Source: Alphaproteobacteria bacterium
GTDB taxonomy: Bacteria > Pseudomonadota > Alphaproteobacteria > Micropepsales > Micropepsaceae
Assembly (NCBI GenBank): GCA_947474645.1
Contig: CANJJD010000018.1
Span: 1 to 49,881 of the forward strand
Length of the DNA stretch: 49,881 nt
Direction of reading: 5' to 3'
In this document: positions 20,662-30,353 of the stretch, one piece after another
How the letters are laid out: every line of letters starts with the position of its first letter
Numbering within the stretch: position 1 is the stretch's first letter
Notes under the pieces: model-generated
The model's database searches: none
What the model was told of the DNA's origin: nothing
The model's input: only the letters and a program-made list of their open reading frames with translations
Program-made: the position numbers and the translations under genes

Positions 20662-23600
20662 ATGAAACATCGTCATTTCCTCGTGGCCACGTCGCTTTGC
20701 GTGGTTCTTGCGCTTCCGATCCTGAGCTCCAGCGCCCAGCCGGGACTACCGCCGATCCGAAGCTCGAGCGGCATAGGGCAGGGGGCGGATGCCGAATTCA
20801 TGCGCGCCAAGGGCGCAAATCCCAACAAGCTCGACTTCACCGTTGACGAAGCCACCATGGCGGGCCTGTCCGTTTCGCCCAGGAATGATGCCGTCATTTT
20901 CGATCTGCTGGGCCATATCTACCGCCTTCCCATCAATGGCGGGGCGGCGCAATCCCTCACCCAGGATAGCGGCATCGCCGTCAACGCCCACCCGCGTTTT
21001 TCGCCTGACGGCAACCGCATCGTTTTCGTCTCCGACCGCGGCGGCCAGGACAATCTGTGGGTGATGAATGCCGACGGCTCGAACGCGCGCATTCTTTACA
21101 GCGATCCCTACATGCGGTTCACCGATCCGGCCTGGTCGCCGGACGGCAAGACCATTGTCGCGGTGCGCAACCTGGCGTCGCCGGGTCGCGGCTGGCATCG
21201 CCGCACCTGGGCGTTGACGCTGGTGCCGGCCGGCGGCGGCAAGCCGCGCGAATTGCTGGCGGGAACGTCCGACCAGTATTACGCGCCGACTTTCTCGCCC
21301 GATGGCCGCCATATCTATTTCCATTCCGCGATCATGGCATTCCGCGGCCTTTCCATCTTCCAGTACCGCCAGAAGATAAAGCGCATCGAGCTTGCGACCG
21401 GCAAGGTCGAGACCATGACCACCCCCGAGCTGCCCGATACGACCAAGGACAAGATCGCCTCGCCCTGGGTGATGGCCTATCACGAACTACCCGACCGCTC
21501 ACCGGCCGAAATGGAGCCGCATCCCGATCCGTCGGGGCGCTACATCGCCTATGCGAAGGAAATGCCGGAGGGCAACACGTTCTGGCGCCGTCATCACTTG
21601 AAGGGTACCACCGCATTGGTGCTGCTCGACACCCAGACCCGCACCGAGAAGGTGCTGGTGGATCCGGTCACCCGCGATGTGTCGCGCTCCCACGCCTATT
21701 ATGTCGATACCCAGATGCCCGGCCATGACTGGACCCCCGACGGCAAGTCGGTGCTGTTCTGGCGCGAAGGCCATCTGTGGAAAGTGGATGTGGCGACCAA
21801 TGCCGTCACTCAGATTCCCTTCACCGCCCGTTATCAGCGCACCGTCAGCGAGCTGGTGAAGCCCAAGCTCGATGCCGCCAACGCGGTCAATTTCACCCCG
21901 CGCCTTTACATGTGGCCGGCCTTGTCACCCGACAAGCGCACCCTGGTGTTCGGTGCCATCGGCCGGCTGTGGCGCAAGGACATGAGCGGTGCGGCCGATG
22001 CAACCCCGTTGATCGCCGGAGACGGCAAGGGGCCCGCCGAGATCACGCCCGCCTGGTCGCCCGACGGCACCAAATTGGCTTTCGCCACCTGGCATGACGA
22101 AAAAATGGGCGCGCTGAATGTCCTGGATGCCGCCAGCGGCAAGGTCACGCAAAGCTGCGCTGGGGCCACGGCCTTCATTCATCCGCGCTGGGAAAAAGGC
22201 GGCACGCTGGTGGTGACGGCGCGCACGGTCGCGCCGACCGACGGCTCGCCCTGGGACGGCGGCAGTTGGGAATTGCGCCGGATAAACATGGGCACCTGCG
22301 CGCAAGACCGCATCAGCCAGCTCGTGTTCAGCCAGCCGGCTCAGATTATGGCCGATGGCCGTATTTCCTTCACCCGCCAGAGCCGTTCCAAGAATCCCAT
22401 GGTGTTCATGGAGCCGTTCCCCGGCGACGACACCACCTCGCGTGTCTTCGAGGTTATTACGGTGGCTCCCGACGGTAGCAACGAACGTCGCCATGCGCTG
22501 TTCCCGCCCCGGAGCGGTTCAGGCAATAACCCTATGTTGATGCCCGATGGTAAATCCGTCCTGTTTGAAAGCGGGCAAAGGCTCTTCCAACAGAAACTTC
22601 CAGAGAAGCCATCGAGCAACCAGGTATCTCAGTCATCCCGCCCTGGTGATGGGGTCCCTGGCCTTATTCGCATAGCACTCGCGGCGCCAGACGCCAGCGA
22701 GCCTCGGCCCACGCGCTCACCGAGTGATAATGAGGCGGTGATTTCAGTTCAACCCAACGATATGCCCCGGGGACGCACCCGCCTCGATCCCAATGGCTTT
22801 TCCAGTGCCTCGATCTTCAGCCCGACCGAAGTGCAGCTGATTTCCGGCAACCGCTTCGTCCTCTTCAATACCGCCACCGGCCGAAAGACGGAAACCCTCC
22901 TGCGCGTCACAGTGCCGAATGAGCCGGCGCCCGGCCGCCTGGCCCTGGTCGGCGCCAAGATCATCACCATGGAAGGCGGCCAGGTGATCGAGAAGGGCAA
23001 CGTCATCGTCGAGAAAGGCAAGATCCTCTGTGTCGGGGAATGCCGGCCCGCCGCCAGCGACACCGTCATGGACATGGCCGGCAAGACCATCATTCCCGGC
23101 TTGATCGACATGCACGCCCATATTGTCGGGGACGAAGGCGCCGATGACGGCGTCGCCATGCGCCGTCACATGCGCTTGTCCATCGCCTTGGCCTATGGCG
23201 TGACCACGGTGCGCGATCCTTCGGGCGGCAAGATCGACCACCCGCTGCTGCGCGACCTGACCGAGTCCGGCTATGTGCTGGGCCCGCGCACCTATGGCAC
23301 CGGCCGGGTTGTCTCCGAAGGCGGCTTTATCGGCCTGGGCGACCATGTCCGCATCGATAACATGGAGGATGCCCGCTATCACGTTTCGTCGCGCCTGGCG
23401 GTTGGCATCGAGTCGCTGAAGAACTTCCGGGTCGCCAACCGCAAGAAGCATCAATATCTGATCGAGGCGGCGCGCGAGCACCATATGCCGGTGACGGCGG
23501 AAGGCGCCTCGCCGATCCTGGCCCTGGGCTTCGCCATGGACGGACAAACCGGCTGGGAGCATGCCATCGCGGCGCTGCCCCTGTTCAAGGACATGACGAC

Positions 23601-24192
23601 GTTTTTCGCCAAAACCGGCGTCACCCATTCGCCGACCATGACCATCATCGGCTGGCCGGACGGGACGCAGACCTATTTCCGGCCCTATGCGAAGCTGCAG
23701 AATGATCCGATGTACCGCTACGTCACGTCGAAATCCTTTATCGACAACCGCAACGCGCGTTCGATGGTGGAGCAGCCCAAGGAACGCTTCTGGCATCCGG
23801 TCTATGCCGAAGCCTCGGCCGATATCCAGCGCGCCGGCGGTTATGTGACCTCCGGCGAGCATGGCGAGCAGCCGGGCATCGGCACCCATTGGGACATCTG
23901 GGCCTTTTCCGACGCCATGACCGAGTTGGAGGCACTCTATACCGCCACTGTCGCGGGGGCGCATTTCCTGGGGGCGGAAGACCAGATCGGCTCGCTCAAG
24001 GCCGGCAAGCTGGCCGACCTTGTCGTTCTCAACAACGACCCCACGCGCAATATCCGCAATACCACCGACATCGCCTATGTGATGACGGACGGGCGGATGC
24101 TGCAGCGTTCCACCCTCGACCAGGTCTGGCCCCGCAAAGTGCCCATGGGCTTCCGCCCATGGTCGCGCGATGCGCATCCGGCGGCACAATAG
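20662..24192 (+). CDS. Exported TolB-like beta-propeller fused to amidohydrolase
   Basis: A fusion of 1176 residues with a signal peptide (MKHRHFLVATSLCVVLALPIL). Residues about 60-740 hold repeated WD40-like/PD40 blades (FSPDGNRIVFVSDRGG, WSPDGKTIVAV, FSPDGRHIYF, WSPDGTKLAFAT), as in TolB and prolyl-oligopeptidase propellers. From about 765 an amidohydrolase domain begins (LVGAKIITMEGG), with the metal motif GLIDMHAH (His818, His820), GVTTVRDP and a C-terminal GSLKAGKLADLVVLNNDP. Known members cleave amides, for example prolidase- or imidazolonepropionase-like reactions; the propeller may gate or bind the substrate. A Ser/Pro-rich linker near residues 650-690 is less GC-rich. Substrate unknown. 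Confidence 0.88.
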   Translation: MKHRHFLVATSLCVVLALPILSSSAQPGLPPIRSSSGIGQGADAEFMRAKGANPNKLDFTVDEATMAGLSVSPRNDAVIFDLLGHIYRLPINGGAAQSLTQDSGIAVNAHPRFSPDGNRIVFVSDRGGQDNLWVMNADGSNARILYSDPYMRFTDPAWSPDGKTIVAVRNLASPGRGWHRRTWALTLVPAGGGKPRELLAGTSDQYYAPTFSPDGRHIYFHSAIMAFRGLSIFQYRQKIKRIELATGKVETMTTPELPDTTKDKIASPWVMAYHELPDRSPAEMEPHPDPSGRYIAYAKEMPEGNTFWRRHHLKGTTALVLLDTQTRTEKVLVDPVTRDVSRSHAYYVDTQMPGHDWTPDGKSVLFWREGHLWKVDVATNAVTQIPFTARYQRTVSELVKPKLDAANAVNFTPRLYMWPALSPDKRTLVFGAIGRLWRKDMSGAADATPLIAGDGKGPAEITPAWSPDGTKLAFATWHDEKMGALNVLDAASGKVTQSCAGATAFIHPRWEKGGTLVVTARTVAPTDGSPWDGGSWELRRINMGTCAQDRISQLVFSQPAQIMADGRISFTRQSRSKNPMVFMEPFPGDDTTSRVFEVITVAPDGSNERRHALFPPRSGSGNNPMLMPDGKSVLFESGQRLFQQKLPEKPSSNQVSQSSRPGDGVPGLIRIALAAPDASEPRPTRSPSDNEAVISVQPNDMPRGRTRLDPNGFSSASIFSPTEVQLISGNRFVLFNTATGRKTETLLRVTVPNEPAPGRLALVGAKIITMEGGQVIEKGNVIVEKGKILCVGECRPAASDTVMDMAGKTIIPGLIDMHAHIVGDEGADDGVAMRRHMRLSIALAYGVTTVRDPSGGKIDHPLLRDLTESGYVLGPRTYGTGRVVSEGGFIGLGDHVRIDNMEDARYHVSSRLAVGIESLKNFRVANRKKHQYLIEAAREHHMPVTAEGASPILALGFAMDGQTGWEHAIAALPLFKDMTTFFAKTGVTHSPTMTIIGWPDGTQTYFRPYAKLQNDPMYRYVTSKSFIDNRNARSMVEQPKERFWHPVYAEASADIQRAGGYVTSGEHGEQPGIGTHWDIWAFSDAMTELEALYTATVAGAHFLGAEDQIGSLKAGKLADLVVLNNDPTRNIRNTTDIAYVMTDGRMLQRSTLDQVWPRKVPMGFRPWSRDAHPAAQ

Positions 24193-24250
24193 ACAGGATT
24201 ATTGCGCCGGCGAAAAATGCTTCGCGCCCATCCCGAACTGAAGAGACGTT

Positions 24251-24511
24251 ATGGATCGCGGACTTAATCCTCTTACCTGGCAGCGCCGGCACCTGGTGAT
24301 CTGGGCATTGCTGATTGCCGCCGGCGGCGTTGGCGGGCTTGTTTTCGGATGGTTCCTGTCGCCCTTCTCAAGGCTGGGGCGGATCGATGACGCCGCGATG
24401 ATCATGGCCTGGCTGCATTATCCGCAAAGCTATCTGGTCTATGTGGCGGCGGGTGCAATCACGGCAGGCCTGGCCTATTACGCCGGGGACCTGCTGACCG
24501 GCGCGCGCTGA
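24251..24511 (+). CDS. Small two-helix membrane protein, unknown function
   Basis: An 86-residue protein with hydrophobic helices at about 16-38 and 58-80, joined by a short polar loop (RLGRIDDAA). A GAAGAGA ribosome-binding stretch precedes the ATG. It lies 58 bases after the propeller-amidohydrolase gene on the same strand and could be the last gene of that transcript. No family is recognised. Confidence 0.65.
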   Translation: MDRGLNPLTWQRRHLVIWALLIAAGGVGGLVFGWFLSPFSRLGRIDDAAMIMAWLHYPQSYLVYVAAGAITAGLAYYAGDLLTGAR

Positions 24512-24595
24512 CAGGGTCGAACCACGCGCGTGGCCATTGCTGTGTCAGCCGCTTTGGCGCGCCAGCAGCAACCGCGGTTTCACGCGGACTGTCCG

Positions 24596-25099
24596 TCAGG
24601 GAGCGTAGTCGACCTTAACCAGGGTCATGGTGAAGACCAGGGCCTGGTCCGGCGGGATGTCGGCGCCCGCGCCTTCGCTGCCATAGCCAAGGTCGGCGGG
24701 CACCACGATTTCCCAGGTGTCGCCGGTCTTCATCAGTTTCAGGGCTTCGACCCAGCCCGGAATCAATTGTCCCGCCGGAAACTGCGCCGGCTGTTCCGGC
24801 TGGGTCTGGTCGAACACCTTCCCGGTGATCAGCGCGCCCTTGTAGAAGACTGTTACGACATCATTGTCCTTCTGGACGGCGGGGCCGCTGCCCGCCTTGA
24901 TGGCGCGGTACATCAGGCCCGAGTCCGTCTTCTTCACTCCGTCGCGCGCGGCATAGTCGGCCAGGAAGCGCTTGTTGGAATCGGCGGAGGTGTCATAAGC
25001 GGAGCTTGCGACGCCGGCGCCGGCGGTATCGGACTTCTTCTGGTCGCAGGCGGTAAGAGTTACCAAAGGCACCAGGACCAGGACTTTTAGAAAACGCAT
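24596..25099 (-). CDS. FKBP-type peptidyl-prolyl isomerase, lipoprotein
   Basis: A 167-residue protein. It starts with a lipoprotein signal (lipobox LTAC, Cys18). The C-terminal FKBP domain has DVVTVFYKGALITGKVFDQT, LIPGWVEALKLMKTGDTWEIVVPADLGYG and a final MTLVKVDYAP, so the isomerase pocket (Tyr, Phe, Asp, Trp, Tyr) is kept. It catalyses cis-trans prolyl isomerisation at the envelope. It stands directly downstream of a paralogue with the same layout, the product of a tandem duplication. Confidence 0.92.
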   Translation of the reverse strand: MRFLKVLVLVPLVTLTACDQKKSDTAGAGVASSAYDTSADSNKRFLADYAARDGVKKTDSGLMYRAIKAGSGPAVQKDNDVVTVFYKGALITGKVFDQTQPEQPAQFPAGQLIPGWVEALKLMKTGDTWEIVVPADLGYGSEGAGADIPPDQALVFTMTLVKVDYAP

Positions 25100-25151
25100 C
25101 GTCTCCCCCGATTTTTGGAAGCTGTCTTATAGGCAAAAACGGATTTGCCAG

Positions 25152-25664
25152 CTATGGCGCGTATTCGACTTTGGTCAGGTTTACGAGAAAGACCAGGGTC
25201 TGATCCGGCGGAATGGCGTCGCCCATGCCGTTGCTGCCATAGCCGAGTTCCGAGGGGATCACCAGTTCCCAGGTGTCGCCGGTTTTCATCAGTTTGAGAG
25301 CTTCGGTCCAGCCAGGGATCACGGCGCCGACCTGAAACGAGATAGGCTCTTCGGGCTTGGTCATGTCGAAGACCTTGCCGTTGATCAGCGAGCCCTTGTA
25401 ATAGACCCAGACCGTGTCGCTGTTTTTTTGCACCTGCGGACCGGTGCTCGGCGCCGCTCGCAATGCGCGATACATCAGCCCGTCGGGCAGTTTCTTCACG
25501 TCAGGCCGGGCGCCATAGTCGGCCAGGAAGCGCGCATTGGCTTCGGCGGAGGTGTCATAGGCCGCGCCCGGCACCCCTGGGCCGGCCGCGGCGGCATGGG
25601 CCTTCTGGCCGCAGACGCCCAGAACCACCAGCGATGCGACAACCAGGAATTTCAAGGTGCGCAT
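25152..25664 (-). CDS. FKBP-type peptidyl-prolyl isomerase, secreted paralogue
   Basis: A 170-residue paralogue of the adjacent isomerase, with the same pattern AAYDTSAEANARFLADYGARPDVKKLPDGLMYR split over the pre-domain and the same GWTEALKLMKTGDTWELVIPSELGYG core. Its signal peptide ends near Cys19-Gly-Gln...AHA, which fits signal peptidase I cleavage at AHA better than a lipobox. It therefore may be soluble in the periplasm while its neighbour is membrane-anchored. Upstream gene of the pair, 52 bases from the second copy. Confidence 0.9.
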   Translation of the reverse strand: MRTLKFLVVASLVVLGVCGQKAHAAAAGPGVPGAAYDTSAEANARFLADYGARPDVKKLPDGLMYRALRAAPSTGPQVQKNSDTVWVYYKGSLINGKVFDMTKPEEPISFQVGAVIPGWTEALKLMKTGDTWELVIPSELGYGSNGMGDAIPPDQTLVFLVNLTKVEYAP

Positions 25665-25716
25665 GCCGTTTCCCCACGAATGAAGCGCCTTTATAAGCGA
25701 TCCGGCAGGCTTCGCG

Positions 25717-26916
25717 CTACTTGTTCGCGACCCTTACTTCGTCGCCATCTCGCAAGGCATCGGCGGGGTTGTCGATAATGCGGTCCTTGGGGCTGATGCC
25801 GCCACCCACGTCCACCGAGGCCCCCATGTCGCGGGAGATGATCACGGTCTTGAGCTTGACGTGATTGGTGGCATCCACCGTGGCCACCTGCATGCCCTCG
25901 TCCCGGAACATCAGGGCGGTGGCCGGCACACGGATGCCGTTGGCCCCGGCCGGCAGGGGGAACTTCACTTCGGCATAGGCCCCCGGCTGCAGTTCATTGG
26001 CCGTATTGTCCAACCCGAACTGCACCAGCACCGTGCCGGTGGCGCTGGCCACCGCGCCGGAGCTGGCCACCAGGGTGGCATGGAAGACTTTGCCCGGATG
26101 CTGGGGCACCGAGAAGGTCACCTCCATGCCGGGGCGGATATAAGAGGCATAGTTCTGCGGTACCCGCACATAGACCCGCAGCTTGGTCAGGTCCGACACC
26201 GTGAACAGGGGTGTTGAGGTGGGCGTGCCCACCGTCACCAGGGCGCCCACATCCACCGAACGGCTGGTCACCACCCCGTCAAAGGGCGCCACCAGCCGGC
26301 GGAAACCTTCCTGGGAGGAGACGCTGTAAAGACCGGCCCGGGCCGCGGCCACGGCCGCGTTCTTGGCGGCCAGGTCGGCATCCTTCTCGTCTTTTGATTG
26401 GCGGGCCACCGCGCCTTGGGCAAACAGGGCGTCATAGCGCCGGGCGGTCGCCTCGGAGAGTTTCTGGGCGGCTTGGGCATTGACCAGATTGGCGCGGCCC
26501 TGCGCCGACTGGCCGGTCAGGTCGGGAGTGTCCAGTTCGGCCAGGAGCTGGCCCTTCTTCACCGGCGCGCCGATATCCACGTACCATTTTTTCACATAGC
26601 CGCTGACCTGGGCATAGATCGGGGCGGTGGTGAACGCCTGCACATCGCCGGGCAGATTGAGGGTGCTGCCGGTCTTGGCGTTCTTCAGCATGATGACCTG
26701 GACGGTCTGCACCGCCTGCTCGTCGGTCCAGGCCGCGGTGTTGTGGCTCTTCCACACCCGCCAGCCGACTCCTGCGGCCGCGATCGTCACCGCCGCCACC
26801 ACTGCAAGCCGGCCCCAGCGCTTCAGGCCGGGCGGCGCGGTGTGGCGCAGCAGCGCCTCGGGTGTGGATCCGTCCGTATGCGAAGCAGGCCCGGACTCGG
26901 GGTTCTTGTCAGGCAT
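25717..26916 (-). CDS. RND efflux periplasmic adaptor subunit (HlyD family)
   Basis: About 399 residues from ATG 26916 (MPDKNPES). This start is preferred because GGAGAGG lies just upstream and the gene then overlaps the pump gene by only 8 bases. It has an N-terminal membrane anchor near residues 35-55, the barrel-sandwich motif YAQVSGYVKKWYVDIGAPVKKGQ, a helical hairpin rich in Ala and Gln, VAPFDGVVTSRSVDVG, and a beta-barrel end. It joins the upstream RND pump to an outer-membrane channel not encoded here. Substrate unknown. Confidence 0.9.
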   Translation of the reverse strand: MPDKNPESGPASHTDGSTPEALLRHTAPPGLKRWGRLAVVAAVTIAAAGVGWRVWKSHNTAAWTDEQAVQTVQVIMLKNAKTGSTLNLPGDVQAFTTAPIYAQVSGYVKKWYVDIGAPVKKGQLLAELDTPDLTGQSAQGRANLVNAQAAQKLSEATARRYDALFAQGAVARQSKDEKDADLAAKNAAVAAARAGLYSVSSQEGFRRLVAPFDGVVTSRSVDVGALVTVGTPTSTPLFTVSDLTKLRVYVRVPQNYASYIRPGMEVTFSVPQHPGKVFHATLVASSGAVASATGTVLVQFGLDNTANELQPGAYAEVKFPLPAGANGIRVPATALMFRDEGMQVATVDATNHVKLKTVIISRDMGASVDVGGGISPKDRIIDNPADALRDGDEVRVANK

Positions 26917-29900
26917 ACGCCTCTCCAGGTTGGGCGGGCGGACGAACCGCTGTTGCGCCCTTGGCCGCGCGGCGGCCATGAATGATGCTGAACACCACCG
27001 GCACAAAGATCAAGGTGGCGCCGGTGGCGAAGATAAGGCCGCCGATCACCGCACGGCCCAGGGGCGCATTCTGTTCGCCGCCTTCGCCCATGCCCAGCGC
27101 CATGGGGCTCATGCCGATGACCATCGCCAGCGCCGTCATGCAGACCGGGCGGAAACGGGTGAAGCCGGCCTCCACCGCCGCCAGCATCGCATCGCCGTGA
27201 TGGGCCAGCCGCTCGCGGGCAAACGCGATCACCAGGATGGAGTTTGCCGTGGCCACGCCCATGCACATGATCGCGCCGGTGAGCGCCGGCACCGACAGGG
27301 TGGTGCCGGTGACGAACAGCATCCAGACGATGCCGGCCAGGGCGGCGGGCAGGGCGGTGATGATGACGAAGGGATCGGTCCAGGACTGGAAGTTCACCAC
27401 GATCAGCAGGTAGATCAGCACCACCGCCGCCAGAAGGCCGTAGAACAGGCCGGAGAAAGCGGTGTTCATGATCTGGATCTGGCCGCGCAGGGTGACGGTG
27501 GCGCCGCGCGGCAGGTATTTCATGTTGGCGTCAATCACCTTCTGCACATCCTTGGCCACCGCGCCCATGTCGCGATCCTGGTTGGTGGCGAACACATCGA
27601 TGGTGGGCAGGATGTTGTAGTGCGTCACCACCGAGTTGCCCTGGCTGCGGGTGATGCGGCTTATCCCGCCCAGCACCTGCGAGGCGCTGCCGGTCGTGCC
27701 GGTGACGGGCAGGTTCTGCAGCGCCTCCAGGGAATCGAGTTTATATTCCGGCGTCTGCGCCTGCATGTTGTAGGACACGCCGTTCTTGGGATTGAGCCAG
27801 AAATTCGGCGCCGATTGCGAGGTGCCGGCCAGCGCCGTGCCCAGCGCATTGGTGACGTCCCGTTCGGTCAGGCCGACCTGCGCCATGCGGCTGCGGTCGG
27901 CCTTGACGTTGAGCACCGGCAGGCTGCGGGACTGGTGCATGCGCGCGTCCACCAGGCCGGGAATGGTGCGGATCTGGCGCAGGATGCGAAAGCCGAACGC
28001 CTCGGTGGCGTCATGGTCGGTGCCGGTGATCTGCACATCCAGCGCCGAGGACTGGCCGAAGTTCAGAATCTGGCTGGTGATGTCGGGCGGTGGGAAATAG
28101 AAGGTCACGGTGGGAAACAGGCGCGGCAGCTTTTCGCGCAGCGTGCGGACATAATCGGCCGTGGTGCCGTGATCCTTGTTCAGGGTGATGAAGATGTCGG
28201 AATCCTGCAAGCCCGTGGTGCCGGTATTGTTGTAGATCATGTTGGTCGGGCTCTGGTTGAGGCCGACATTGTCCACGATGGTGGCCAGTTCGCGGGCAGG
28301 AATGATCCGGCGCACCTCACGTTCGATCTGGGCCACGATCTGGGTGGTGTCCTCGATGCGGGTGCCGGCGGGGGTGCGGGCATGCAGCGTGATCTGGCCT
28401 GAATCCACCGTGGGGAAGAAGTCCTGGCCCAGGAACGGCACCAGCAGCATGGACAGCGCCACCGCGCCCAGAAAGCCGAACACGAAGGGCCGCCGCCGTG
28501 TCATGGCCAAAGCGAGAAGGTTGCGATAGCTCTCGCGGGTGTTCGAAAAGCCCGTCTCGAATCTTTTTTGAACACGTGCGAAGGCGTTGTTGCCCAGCGC
28601 GGCATGTTCCTCGGCATGGGGCCGCAACAGATACAGCGCCAGGGTCGGCACCAGGGTGCGCGACAGGATGAAGGACGCGATCATGGCGAACACCACCGCC
28701 ATGGCCATCGGCACAAACAGAAAGCCCGCAATGCCCTTGAGCGCGAACATGGGGACAAAGCTGACGCAGATGCAGAGCAGCGAGACAAAGGCCGGCTGGG
28801 TGATCTGGCGGGCGCCGTCCATGATGGAATCATAGACGCCCTTGCCGTGCTCCAGGTGCCAGTTGATGTTCTCGATGGTGACGGTGGCGTCGTCCACCAG
28901 GATGCCCACCGCCAGGGCCAGCCCGCCCAGTGTCATGATGTTGAGCGTCTGGCCCGTCGCCCACAATCCCATCAGCGCACACAACACCGCCAGCGGGATG
29001 GAGGTGGCGATGATGATGGTGGAGCGCCAGCTTCCCAGGAACATCAGGATCATCAGGCTGGTCAGGGCGGCGGCGATGGCGCCTTCGCGCACAACCCCGT
29101 TGATCGCGGCCTTTACGAACAGCGACTGGTCGGCCAGCACGTCGATCTTCAGGGCGTCGGGCATTTGCTGGCGCAGCAGCGGCAACAAGCCCTTGATGCC
29201 GTTCACCACATCAATGGTGGAGGCCTGGCCGTTCTTGAGCACGGTGGACAACACCGCGCGGCTGCCGTCCACATGCACGATGTTCTGCTGCACGGTATTG
29301 CCGTCTCGCACATGTCCCACGTCATGCAGGAAGACGGTGCCGCCGCCCTGCTGCTTCACGGGAAGCTCGTTGATGCCCTGGATGCTGTCGGCGGCGTTGT
29401 TGAGCTTCACCACATACTGGAAGCTGCCGATCTTTATGTTGCCGGCCGGGGTGATCTGGTTCTGGCTGGCAAAGGCGTTCTGCACGTCGGAGGCCGACAG
29501 GCCGCGGGCCTGCATGGCGGCGGGATCGAGGTCGATCTGCACCGAGCGGAACTTGCCGCCATAGGAATAAGGCACCGCCGCGCCCGGCACGGTGGTCAGG
29601 CGCGGGCGGGCGAAATTCTGCGACAGGTCCAGAACCTGCTGCTCGGACAGCGAGGCGCTGGAAAATGCCAATTGCAATACCGGCACGGTGGAGGCGCTGT
29701 AGTTCAGGATCAGCGGCGGCTGGGTGCCCGCCGGCATCTGGCGGATGGAGGTCTGGGACACCGATGTGAGCTGCGCCGTGGCCAGGCGGATATCGACATT
29801 GGGCTGGAAGAAAATCTTGACGATGCCGATGCCCTGCATGGACTGGCTCTCGACATGCTCGACGTCGTTGACGGTGGTGGTGAGGAACCGCTCATAGCCC

Positions 29901-30097
29901 GCCAGCATGCGCGCGCCCACTTCATCGGGCGACAAACCGCTATAGCTGAAGGCCACCCCGAGCACCGGGATGCCGATATTGGGGAAGATGTCGGTGGGGG
30001 TCCGGACCGCGGCCAAGGGCCCGAAGATCAGGATCATCAGTGCCATGACGATGAAGGTATAGGGCCGGTCCAGGGCCACCTTGACGAGCCAGGTCAT
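26909..30097 (-). CDS. RND efflux pump inner-membrane subunit (HAE1-like)
   Basis: A 1062-residue RND transporter, first gene of a two-gene operon with the adaptor. TM4 carries GILVDDATVTIEN with both relay aspartates (Asp402, Asp403). In TM10 the position of the AcrB lysine is not Lys: the segment reads GVATANSILVIAFARERL. From memory this ATANS form is usual for one branch of the family rather than a loss. The periplasmic loops are of normal length. The pump likely drives proton-coupled export of hydrophobic compounds. It is not closely similar to the mdtBC-like pair at 2672-9192. It is divergent from the Rrf2 regulator gene. Confidence 0.92.
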   Translation of the reverse strand: MTWLVKVALDRPYTFIVMALMILIFGPLAAVRTPTDIFPNIGIPVLGVAFSYSGLSPDEVGARMLAGYERFLTTTVNDVEHVESQSMQGIGIVKIFFQPNVDIRLATAQLTSVSQTSIRQMPAGTQPPLILNYSASTVPVLQLAFSSASLSEQQVLDLSQNFARPRLTTVPGAAVPYSYGGKFRSVQIDLDPAAMQARGLSASDVQNAFASQNQITPAGNIKIGSFQYVVKLNNAADSIQGINELPVKQQGGGTVFLHDVGHVRDGNTVQQNIVHVDGSRAVLSTVLKNGQASTIDVVNGIKGLLPLLRQQMPDALKIDVLADQSLFVKAAINGVVREGAIAAALTSLMILMFLGSWRSTIIIATSIPLAVLCALMGLWATGQTLNIMTLGGLALAVGILVDDATVTIENINWHLEHGKGVYDSIMDGARQITQPAFVSLLCICVSFVPMFALKGIAGFLFVPMAMAVVFAMIASFILSRTLVPTLALYLLRPHAEEHAALGNNAFARVQKRFETGFSNTRESYRNLLALAMTRRRPFVFGFLGAVALSMLLVPFLGQDFFPTVDSGQITLHARTPAGTRIEDTTQIVAQIEREVRRIIPARELATIVDNVGLNQSPTNMIYNNTGTTGLQDSDIFITLNKDHGTTADYVRTLREKLPRLFPTVTFYFPPPDITSQILNFGQSSALDVQITGTDHDATEAFGFRILRQIRTIPGLVDARMHQSRSLPVLNVKADRSRMAQVGLTERDVTNALGTALAGTSQSAPNFWLNPKNGVSYNMQAQTPEYKLDSLEALQNLPVTGTTGSASQVLGGISRITRSQGNSVVTHYNILPTIDVFATNQDRDMGAVAKDVQKVIDANMKYLPRGATVTLRGQIQIMNTAFSGLFYGLLAAVVLIYLLIVVNFQSWTDPFVIITALPAALAGIVWMLFVTGTTLSVPALTGAIMCMGVATANSILVIAFARERLAHHGDAMLAAVEAGFTRFRPVCMTALAMVIGMSPMALGMGEGGEQNAPLGRAVIGGLIFATGATLIFVPVVFSIIHGRRAAKGATAVRPPAQPGEAYA

Positions 30098-30320
30098 CGG
30101 CCGTTCCTGTCCTGTCTTTTCGCGGTCATGGCGGATCTTTGAAGGTCTGGCGATAGCAATTTGTCAGGATTATAGCGGGAAATGCCAGAGGCGCACCGCC
30201 GGGGTTGTCGCAAGCTGTCGCGCAACTTGCCCCCTCCGATCCGGCCTGCGCGCCTGTCGGCGCTTGGCGTTCGGCTGGCTTGGCCGCCAGCCTCACCCTT
30301 CGCTCGCCAACGTATTTTCT

Positions 30321-30345
30321 ATTCTCCATAGATTTTATGGGGTAT
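30321..30345. promoter_or_regulatory. Imperfect inverted repeat before the Rrf2 gene, possible autoregulatory site
   Basis: ATTCTCCATA (30321-30330) and TATGGGGTAT (30336-30345) pair at 8 of 10 positions around a 5-base spacer, ending 8 bases before the regulator's ATG. Rrf2 proteins bind dyad sites of this size and often repress themselves. It differs in sequence from the dyad before the porin gene, so shared recognition is doubtful. Confidence 0.35.
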
Positions 30346-30353
30346 TATGGGAC

